Shown here: one piece after another, positions 5,942-11,453 of the stretch
Layout of the letters: each line of letters opens with the position of its first letter
How positions within the stretch are numbered: position 1 is the stretch's first letter
Assembly (NCBI GenBank): GCA_937982505.1
Contig: CALJLV010000113.1
Span: 1-11,453 of the forward strand
DNA length: 11,453 bases
Source: an uncultured Desulfobacteraceae bacterium
GTDB lineage: Bacteria; Desulfobacterota; Desulfobacteria; Desulfobacterales; UBA2174
Direction: 5' to 3'
Position numbers and translations under genes: made by a program
Notes under the pieces: generated by a model
What the model saw: only the letters and a program-made list of their open reading frames with translations
Told to the model about the DNA's origin: nothing
The model's database searches: none

Positions 5942-7165
5942 GTGAAACCGCAGCTCAAAATCCTTGTTCTCACCACCACCTTTCCCCGCTGGCGCGGCGA
6001 CACGGATCCGCCCTTCGTTTTCGAGCTGTGCCGACGCCTGGCCAAAGACTTCGGCATCATTGTCCTGGCGCCCCATTTTCCGGGCAGCCTGTCCGAAGAA
6101 AACATGGACGGCATCCGCGTCGTGCGCTTCCGCTACTTTTTCGAACCTTGGGAAAAGCTGGCCTACGGCAGCGGCGGCGGCATCCTGGCGCGGATCCGGC
6201 GCAACCCGGCTTGGGGCCTGCTGGTCCCCTGCCTGATTTTGGGGCAGGTGATGGCGGCGGCCCGGCTGCTGCGCGAGGAGCATTTCGCCCTCATCCATGC
6301 CCACTGGCTCGTTCCCCAGGCCTTGGCCGCCATCATGGCCCGCGCCGTTTGCGGACGCCGCATTCCGCTTTTGGCCACGGCCCACGGCGGAGATCTCTAC
6401 GGGCTGCGCGGCAGGCTGATGGATCGGCTGAGGGGATTCGTCCTGTCGAAGACGGCCGCCGTGACCGTGGTGAGCCGCGCCATGGCCGAAGATCTGGTGC
6501 GTGCCGGGGCGCCGCAGGAAAAGGTGCGTGTGATTCCCATGGGCACGGACCTGAGCGACATGTTTTGTCCGGGTCCGGCGGTGCGCGACCCCGGGCAGGT
6601 GCTGTTCGTCGGCCGGCTGGTGGAAAAAAAAGGGTGCTGCTACCTGATCGAGGCCTGGCCGAAAGTGATCGCAGAGGAAGCTGAGGCGAAGCTCTTGATC
6701 GTGGGGGACGGGCCGGAGCGGAAAGGGCTGGAAAGGCGGGCGGCGGAGCTGAAGGTGGGGCCGAGCGTCAGGTTTCTGGGCGCCCTGCCGCAGGCGTCGT
6801 TGCCGGATCTGTATCGCTCGTCGGCGGTGGTGGTGTTTCCTTCAGTCGTGGGCAGGGGAGGGGACCGGGAAGGGTTCGGGCTGGTGCCGGTGGAAGCCCT
6901 GGGCTGCGAATGCGCCGTGGTGGTCAGCGACCTGCCGGCGATGCGCGATATCGTTCAGGACGGGGAAACGGGGTTGGTGGTGCGGCGGGAGTCTTCGGAG
7001 GAGATTGGCGGGGCGGTCCTGCGGCTGTTGAAGGACCCGGCGCTTTGCCGGCGCCTGGGGCAAAACGGCAGGCGGTATGCGTTGGGGCGGTTTGAGTGGG
7101 GGAAGATTGCCACTCAATATTGTTTGTTAATTCATTTTTTAATCGGTGAGGATCATCAATTTTGA
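5942..7165 (+). CDS. GT4 family glycosyltransferase (GT-B fold)
   Basis: The 407-residue protein has both Rossmann halves of a GT-B retaining transferase. The N-half carries ILVLTTTFPRWRGD (7-20), HAHW (119-122) and AHGGDLYG (147-154). The C-half carries VIPMGTDLS (197-205), LFVGRLVEKKG (221-231), LLIVGDGPER (251-260) and the EX7E donor motif E310/E318 within REGFGLVPVEALG. It should transfer a nucleotide-sugar residue onto a lipid-linked glycan at the cytoplasmic face. The start is GTG at 5942 with AAGG about 10 nt upstream; no ATG is available nearby. The first ~390 codons are GC rich like the genes to the left, but the last ~18 codons (after GKIATQY) are AT rich and give an atypical tail (CLLIHFLIGEDHQF). 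The gene end therefore spans a composition junction and may be a recombined terminus. Confidence 0.92.
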   Translation: MKPQLKILVLTTTFPRWRGDTDPPFVFELCRRLAKDFGIIVLAPHFPGSLSEENMDGIRVVRFRYFFEPWEKLAYGSGGGILARIRRNPAWGLLVPCLILGQVMAAARLLREEHFALIHAHWLVPQALAAIMARAVCGRRIPLLATAHGGDLYGLRGRLMDRLRGFVLSKTAAVTVVSRAMAEDLVRAGAPQEKVRVIPMGTDLSDMFCPGPAVRDPGQVLFVGRLVEKKGCCYLIEAWPKVIAEEAEAKLLIVGDGPERKGLERRAAELKVGPSVRFLGALPQASLPDLYRSSAVVVFPSVVGRGGDREGFGLVPVEALGCECAVVVSDLPAMRDIVQDGETGLVVRRESSEEIGGAVLRLLKDPALCRRLGQNGRRYALGRFEWGKIATQYCLLIHFLIGEDHQF

Positions 7166-7180
7166 ACTTCATAAAATTCG

Positions 7181-7942
7181 TTGACGCAAGGGAAAAGTTT
7201 GTTTAAAAAATATTTAAAAAATTTGTACCAGAGAACCATGGCTGAGGCATACGAGTTAGCCTACCGAGAGATTTGTCGATGCTTTGCCTCCGATTCCACA
7301 GTGCTCGATTGTGGTGCGGGTAATGGTTGGACATTCAATATCCTTTCGGAAAGATGTGGACTGTCTGCCGAACAATACAATGGAATTGAATGGGATCAGG
7401 CCTCGGCAAAATCGGGTAGGGATCGAGGCCTCAACATTTCATGCCGTGATTTAAACTGGGGGATTCCCCGGGAGAGTGAAAGTTTTTCGTGCGTCTATGC
7501 ACTTTCTGTTCTGGAACATCTGCTCAACCCCTGCAGATTCATTCAAGAGAGCCACCGCGTTCTGAAAGGGGGAGGAAGACTCGTTCTGCTGACTCCCAAC
7601 ATCAGCACCTATTTTACTGCTGCATTGATCTTGATGGGTAAAATGCCTTCAAGCGGTCCTCATCCTGACTCTGACCTGCTGATCAAAAGAGAAGAGCTTT
7701 TCAAAGTCAGCAGCGAAAGCCTCAAACCGGATAGTGAATTCGAGACACCCCGTCATCGTCATCTTGTCGTGTTCAGTTACCGGGTGCTGAGGCAGTATCT
7801 TCGTATGGTTGGGTTCATCAATGTCGAGGGATCAGGATTCGGGCTCTACCCGTTCCCGAAATTCGCCCAACCGGTGCTGGAAAAGATCGACCCCTATCAT
7901 TGCCACCAGATGGTGTTTGTGGGTGAAAAGAAGCGTAAATAG
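7181..7942 (+). CDS. Class I SAM-dependent methyltransferase
   Basis: The product (up to 253 residues) has SAM-binding motif I VLDCGAGNGWTF (about 41-52), an acidic residue after strand 2 (GIEWDQ, 88-93), YALSVLEHLLNP (about 106-117) and GGGRLVLLTPNIS (about 130-142): the Methyltransf_11/23 type found in polysaccharide loci, where it methylates sugars or glycan ends. The start is unclear. TTG at 7181 is the first possible one in frame; TTG at 7199 has AAGGG 6 nt upstream; the first ATG is at 7238. A strong GGTGAGG at 7145-7151 points instead to a TTG at 7162 that overlaps the stop of the previous gene (TTGA), but that frame stops at 7204, so a +1 shift would be needed. It follows the GT4 gene on the same strand and converges with the next gene 20 bp away. 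Confidence 0.88.
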   Translation: MTQGKSLFKKYLKNLYQRTMAEAYELAYREICRCFASDSTVLDCGAGNGWTFNILSERCGLSAEQYNGIEWDQASAKSGRDRGLNISCRDLNWGIPRESESFSCVYALSVLEHLLNPCRFIQESHRVLKGGGRLVLLTPNISTYFTAALILMGKMPSSGPHPDSDLLIKREELFKVSSESLKPDSEFETPRHRHLVVFSYRVLRQYLRMVGFINVEGSGFGLYPFPKFAQPVLEKIDPYHCHQMVFVGEKKRK

Positions 7943-7962
7943 AAGACGTTCATAGTATCTTG

Positions 7963-9066
7963 CTATTGCATGATAACTTTCTCGGTGCGACGTTCAATTA
8001 CCTTGATTTTATCTGAAAGTTCTCTAGCTAATTCTCCCCAATTAGGGATTATTACATAATCTGTGGACTTATCTTTCAAACGATTTGAGATGCTTTTTGC
8101 TAAATCGGTAACTGATCCAGTTTTGTATAGCCATTCAGGGTTTTTATGAAATAATGCCGCTATACTCCCAATATTGGCAGCGACTATCGGTACATTGCAG
8201 GCCATTATTTCTCTGGCTTTTTGCGGGAAACAGTATCGTCCGAAAGAGTTGTCTTCGTTGCATATGACAGCCACGTCCAATGCGTTGATGAATGTTGGGA
8301 CCTTTTCAAACGGTAGATTTCCCATGTCGTGAATACGATCGTTGCAAGGGATGCGGACGTTTCTCGGGCCGGCCAACACAAGGTGAAGGTTTGGCAGGGT
8401 AGAGGAAAGAATTTCAAAAGCAGCAAACAAAACTTCGATTCCGCGGTTTTTCGTGAGAGCACCGGCAGTGCCGACCAACTGGGCTGAAAGAGGTAGGTTC
8501 AGAGATCTGCGGCAACTTGATTGGGCCATTGGATAGAAGAGGTTTTTTTTTACAGCGTTTTCAAGTACAATAGAATTGCCCTTGATTCCGTAACTATATA
8601 ATAAATTCTGCAGCGGTTGACTGATGCAAGTGACTAAGTCGCTGTTACGCACGGCCCAGCGGTAAAGCTGCTTTAAAATTGGAAGGCGACCGGACAAATA
8701 ATACTCGAAGTTATCATAGAGATCGAAAAGCATTGGCACATGATGTTTTTTTGAAAAAAAAGCCGCAATAACCCCATAAAAGGCATCTGAACAGGCAAAG
8801 ATGATGTCACTTTTGCTCGCCAGATGATCGGCTCTTCGAATAAATTTTAACAGCCCTGGAAGTTTGAGCATTCCAGCGTTGATGCTTTCCCATATTACTG
8901 TATCTTTAAAAACCCCTTCACTTCGTTTCTTATAGCTAAGGCAAAGCCCATGAATGTTGTGCCCAAAACTGGAAAGTGCATATGGAATTTCCCAGAACCG
9001 GCCATATCGGTCATCAAGCAAATCCTTGTTCATATACTGCCGTTTGGTGAGGATAAGGATTTTCAT
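7963..9066 (-). CDS. GT4-like glycosyltransferase
   Basis: The 367-residue protein begins with the GT-B N-terminal strand MKILILTKRQY. It has CSDAFYGVIAAFF (about 92-104), FDLYDNFEYY (114-123) and DLVTCISQPLQ (143-153), then the C-domain with GTAGALTKNRGIEVL (199-213), LHLVLAGP (227-234) and SFGRYCFPQKAREIMA (274-289). The second glutamate of the donor motif is E286, but a tyrosine occupies the place of the first, as in the subgroup with an FPxK...E pattern. ATG at 9066 is chosen over a TTG two codons upstream; neither has a clear binding site. It is the last gene of the minus-strand cluster, 41 bp after the GT2 gene, and its base composition is AT richer than the left half of the window. Donor and acceptor are unknown. 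Confidence 0.88.
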   Translation of the reverse strand: MKILILTKRQYMNKDLLDDRYGRFWEIPYALSSFGHNIHGLCLSYKKRSEGVFKDTVIWESINAGMLKLPGLLKFIRRADHLASKSDIIFACSDAFYGVIAAFFSKKHHVPMLFDLYDNFEYYLSGRLPILKQLYRWAVRNSDLVTCISQPLQNLLYSYGIKGNSIVLENAVKKNLFYPMAQSSCRRSLNLPLSAQLVGTAGALTKNRGIEVLFAAFEILSSTLPNLHLVLAGPRNVRIPCNDRIHDMGNLPFEKVPTFINALDVAVICNEDNSFGRYCFPQKAREIMACNVPIVAANIGSIAALFHKNPEWLYKTGSVTDLAKSISNRLKDKSTDYVIIPNWGELARELSDKIKVIERRTEKVIMQ

Positions 9067-9107
9067 GTCCAAATTTCAGAATCTGAAGGGGCGGGCTTTT
9101 TTTGTGC

Positions 9108-9863
9108 CTAACTGGGTTTAAAAACCTGCAAGTACCTTCGGTAGCATATGTAAGCTGGCCAGTAAAAGGTATAAGAGCATTTCAAAAAATTAGAATTGGT
9201 ATGTTTTTGGTGGATTCGCCTTTCTTCTTCAAATCTTTTAACTAGGGATTGCCAGTCTTTTTTTGAACTTACCCCCGTATCTCTCATAATTGAAATAGGG
9301 GGACGGTGATGTTTGGAGGCGGTAGCCCCTTTTCGGTATGCACGAAGAAAAAATTCATAATCCATCTCTATCCGTAAAGAAGTGTCATATTCTCCTAGTC
9401 TTTTGAAAAGATCTCTGCGGAAAAAAACAGCTTGGTGATAAAATCCTGTCTTGAAATTGATCCAGGGGTTGAACCCTCTGGAACGTCGCAGCAAGCGATG
9501 TCCATTGCTTTCCCAATAAATCGGAAATGAATGCAAGTCGCAATCTTGCTGCATTTTTTGGGCAGCTTGCCGGATGCTTGAATTTGAAACCAGGTAATCA
9601 TCAGAATGCAAAAAGAGAAGGTAGCGGCCGGATGATTGCCTGATTCCCTTGTTCATTGCATCGGCGATGCCTCCATCCGGTTCGGAAATCCAATATGATA
9701 TCCGCGATTCATATTTCTTGATGATGTCGATCGTCCCATCGGTCGAACCGCCGTCGATTACGATGTATTCGATGTGTGGATAGTCTTGATTTAATACGCT
9801 GGATATTGTGTGCTCAAGATATTTCTCACCGTTTCGAACGACGGTTACAATCGTGATCAACAT
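9108..9863 (-). CDS. GT2 family glycosyltransferase (GT-A fold)
   Basis: The 251-residue protein has the GT-A core: MLITIVTVVRNGEKYLEHTI at the N-terminus, VIDGGSTDGT (35-44), EPDGGIADAMNKG (61-73), LHSDDY (85-90, metal-binding DXD type) and IEMDYEFFLR (175-184). Members add one sugar to a growing O-antigen or exopolysaccharide unit. The frame is open 26 codons upstream, but ATG at 9863 gives the typical N-terminus and has AAAAGG 5 nt before it. Its first 7 bp overlap the stop of the preceding GT4 gene (ATGTTGA), which indicates coupled translation. No membrane segment is evident, so it is probably a peripheral cytoplasmic enzyme. Confidence 0.92.
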   Translation of the reverse strand: MLITIVTVVRNGEKYLEHTISSVLNQDYPHIEYIVIDGGSTDGTIDIIKKYESRISYWISEPDGGIADAMNKGIRQSSGRYLLFLHSDDYLVSNSSIRQAAQKMQQDCDLHSFPIYWESNGHRLLRRSRGFNPWINFKTGFYHQAVFFRRDLFKRLGEYDTSLRIEMDYEFFLRAYRKGATASKHHRPPISIMRDTGVSSKKDWQSLVKRFEEERRIHQKHTNSNFLKCSYTFYWPAYICYRRYLQVFKPS

Positions 9864-11137
9864 GATGACCTTTTCGATTTTTCTTCGATTGCTTTGCGGT
9901 AAACCGCCAAGTATTGGGGGACGACCACATCTGGTGACCAAAGTTTTACGGCTCTTTGACGGGCAGCACGGGATAATTCGTCACGGACATTATCGTTCTC
10001 AAGAATCCATCGAATACCCTCAGCCAATTCATGCGTGTCGAAGGCCTTTGCCAAGTAGCCTGTTTTGAGATGTACAACTGCGTCGGGAAATCCACATGTA
10101 TTGAACGCGACGATCGGACATCCACAGGCTTGCGCTTCTATGGCCGTCTGGGGGAGGTTGTCTTGGCGGGAAGGTACAATCATCACATCAGCCGCATTGT
10201 AAAGAAGGACCAATGCTTGATCATCATGTAATTTACCCATCCACTTAATGCTGATATCGAGAGGCATTGATGGGCGAAATTGAGGTTCACTTTGTCCAAA
10301 AATTATCAGCATTGGTCTTTGAGAGTTTGGTAGCGAGCAGAAATGCTTCAGTGATTGAAGCAACAAGTCGTAGCCTTTCCGAGGGTCTTGTCCGCCACCG
10401 ACAGCGCCGAAGAGAATGATTTTTAAATTTTCCGGTATCCTCAATGTGTTGCGGCAGAAATTTCTATCCAATGGCCGATAGACGCTGGTGTCCAACGTAT
10501 TGGATATGTTCGTAAAAGAAAATTGATTAAAAAGAATGCTATTTTGAGCGCATTCGCTCATCCAACGGCTTGGTGCGACTATTTGAAAAGGATTTCGCCA
10601 GGCCTTTCGTTTACGATTCCAGACAATTTTAGAAAGGTCGAAACCTCTGTTTGTTTGAAGCATTTCGGCTTTGTCATATCCAATTCGCCAGCGTGCATTA
10701 AGATTGTCCGGTGCATAGTGTTCAGTTCCGCAAAAAGGCCACATGTCATGAAATGTCCAGACGAGCGGTTTTGTGATACGAGCGATATCTTCAATAGAAA
10801 GCGTTTCCGCACCAATCCAATGCAAATGAACGACATCTGCATTCGATTTGTTGATGAATGCAGACCAATTTGACGGTAGCCAGTTGCCTGAATGCGTTTC
10901 CATTTTAGATTGATTTTGAAAACGAGAAATCATGTTTCCAAAAGTAGGTCTCAGAAGATTAGCCGCTTTATAAAATATAGTCGAAGAATGCGTTTCGACG
11001 GTCCAGTCATCAGAAAACTTTTGACGCACTTTCATTCGAGATTCGATGCCGTATTGCAGAAAAGCCCTGTGAAGGCGAAATGCTGCGCGGGCAGCTCCGC
11101 CTGAAATATCAGATTGCGAGATTAAAAGTGTTTTCAT
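9857..11137 (-). CDS. GT4 family glycosyltransferase, WcaC-like
   Basis: The 426-residue protein starts with SQSDISGGAARAAFRLHRAF (7-26), the hallmark of the WcaC-like GT4 group of colanic acid and other exopolysaccharide loci. It continues with VVHLHW (about 102-107), VWTFHDMWPFCGTEHY (about 122-137) and VAPSRW (about 187-192), then ILFGAVGGGQDPRKGYDLL and SRQDNLPQTAIEAQACGCPIVAF. In the last motif the first glutamate of EX7E is replaced by aspartate (DNLPQTAIE), which is frequent in this group. ATG at 11137 overlaps the stop of the upstream methyltransferase gene by four bases (ATGA); the binding site is weak, in line with coupling. The base composition matches the other AT-richer genes on the right. 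Confidence 0.92.
   Translation of the reverse strand: MKTLLISQSDISGGAARAAFRLHRAFLQYGIESRMKVRQKFSDDWTVETHSSTIFYKAANLLRPTFGNMISRFQNQSKMETHSGNWLPSNWSAFINKSNADVVHLHWIGAETLSIEDIARITKPLVWTFHDMWPFCGTEHYAPDNLNARWRIGYDKAEMLQTNRGFDLSKIVWNRKRKAWRNPFQIVAPSRWMSECAQNSILFNQFSFTNISNTLDTSVYRPLDRNFCRNTLRIPENLKIILFGAVGGGQDPRKGYDLLLQSLKHFCSLPNSQRPMLIIFGQSEPQFRPSMPLDISIKWMGKLHDDQALVLLYNAADVMIVPSRQDNLPQTAIEAQACGCPIVAFNTCGFPDAVVHLKTGYLAKAFDTHELAEGIRWILENDNVRDELSRAARQRAVKLWSPDVVVPQYLAVYRKAIEEKSKRSSC
9869..9874 (-). promoter_or_regulatory. Ribosome binding site of the GT2 gene
   Basis: AAAAGG on the minus strand, 5 nt before the ATG at 9863 and inside the end of the upstream GT4 gene. It supports this start over the longer open frame. 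Confidence 0.65.
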
Positions 11138-11453
11138 TTTAGATTTCGTCGGAATCGTGTTAAAATTTCAAACAACATGTTAAATGCTGGACCAATCAAA
11201 GAACTGATTTTTTCTGCCTTCCTTGCACGGGAAAGGCAGATTTGACTCTTTCGTTCGAACACTAGTGCATGTTCTGCACCGCTAACTCTACCGATATACT
11301 TTAAGCCGAGGGCCATCATGACAAGGAAAAATGTATGCCTAAAGTGAAAAGTTGATGGTAAATGGCATTTGATAACAGGGTAAAAACAATTAGCAAAAAT
11401 GATTTTCCCGTTCAAACGCGCGGCACTTGCAATTTGAGATGCTAAATATATTG
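11134..11453 (-). CDS. Probable SAM-dependent methyltransferase, C-terminal fragment
   Basis: The frame is open from the right edge to a TGA at 11134-11136 (about 105 codons); its start lies outside the window. The visible part reads SAARLNGKIIFANCFYPVIK, then CHLPSTFHFRHTF and MALGLKYIGRVSGAEHALVF. The NGKIIFANCFYP stretch and the following CHLP/HFR pattern look like the last strands of a class I methyltransferase of polysaccharide clusters, where a GG-like turn is followed by a hydrophobic strand and FANC. The C-terminal ~40 residues are basic. The stop overlaps the start of the downstream GT4 gene (ATGA), so it is co-transcribed and co-translated. The function rests on recall of the motif and is moderately sure; that it is a real gene is very likely. 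Confidence 0.7.
   Translation of the reverse strand, partial: IYLASQIASAARLNGKIIFANCFYPVIKCHLPSTFHFRHTFFLVMMALGLKYIGRVSGAEHALVFERKSQICLSRARKAEKISSLIGPAFNMLFEILTRFRRNLK

Noticed and set aside
9088..9107. GGGGCGGGC followed by seven T as a terminator
   Set aside because: No complementary upstream arm in either direction, and it lies between two co-directional genes of the cluster.
10579..10842. Small minus-strand frame within the WcaC-like gene
   Set aside because: Overlapping frame shadow of the GT4 gene.

Overview
The window looks like a chromosomal segment of a GC-rich anaerobic bacterium. A tungsten/molybdenum aldehyde:ferredoxin oxidoreductase (AOR), the gene style and degenerate heptad repeats between genes suggest a Desulfobacterota-type (deltaproteobacterial, sulfate-reducer-like) host. 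That assignment is inference; no rRNA or other phylogenetic marker is present.

Layout. (1) 1-2319, minus strand: an AOR gene with a strong ribosome binding site, followed by a partial conserved hypothetical gene that runs off the left edge. The two are probably one operon, separated by a 26-bp palindrome. Upstream of AOR lies a promoter-like region with overlapping inverted and direct repeats. (2) 2754-3533, plus: a TANGO2/NRDE-family protein, divergent from AOR. (3) 3629-4540, plus: a family-2 glycosyltransferase (polyprenyl-phosphate sugar transferase type) with two C-terminal membrane segments. Its last codons are made of a 7-bp degenerate repeat array that continues past the stop codon. 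(4) 4839-5487, minus: a complete VapBC-type toxin-antitoxin pair (AbrB-fold antitoxin, PIN-domain toxin). (5) 5488-5941: non-coding, with the vapBC promoter/operator, a perfect ATTCCC-N8-GGGAAT hairpin element and a second heptad array. (6) 5942-7165, plus: a GC-rich GT4 glycosyltransferase whose 3' end crosses an abrupt drop in GC. (7) 7110-11453: a lower-GC block with a SAM methyltransferase on plus, convergent with a minus-strand cluster (reading right to left): partial methyltransferase, WcaC-like GT4, GT2, GT4. Overlapping start and stop codons indicate one polycistronic unit for at least the first three.

Together, regions 3, 6 and 7 look like the edge of a surface-polysaccharide (O-antigen/EPS) locus: glycosyltransferases plus sugar or lipid-linked methyltransferases. 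The sharp GC step near 7110 suggests that the right-hand part was acquired or exchanged. The AOR operon and TANGO2 gene on the left are housekeeping or metabolic neighbours, and the vapBC module sits between the two GC-rich glycosyltransferase genes, bracketed by heptad repeats. I see no clearly new multi-gene defence or catalytic system. The most unusual signals are the paired 7-bp repeat arrays, one of which codes for a protein tail, the GC junction, the unstudied partner gene of AOR, and a possible frameshift at the start of the methyltransferase.
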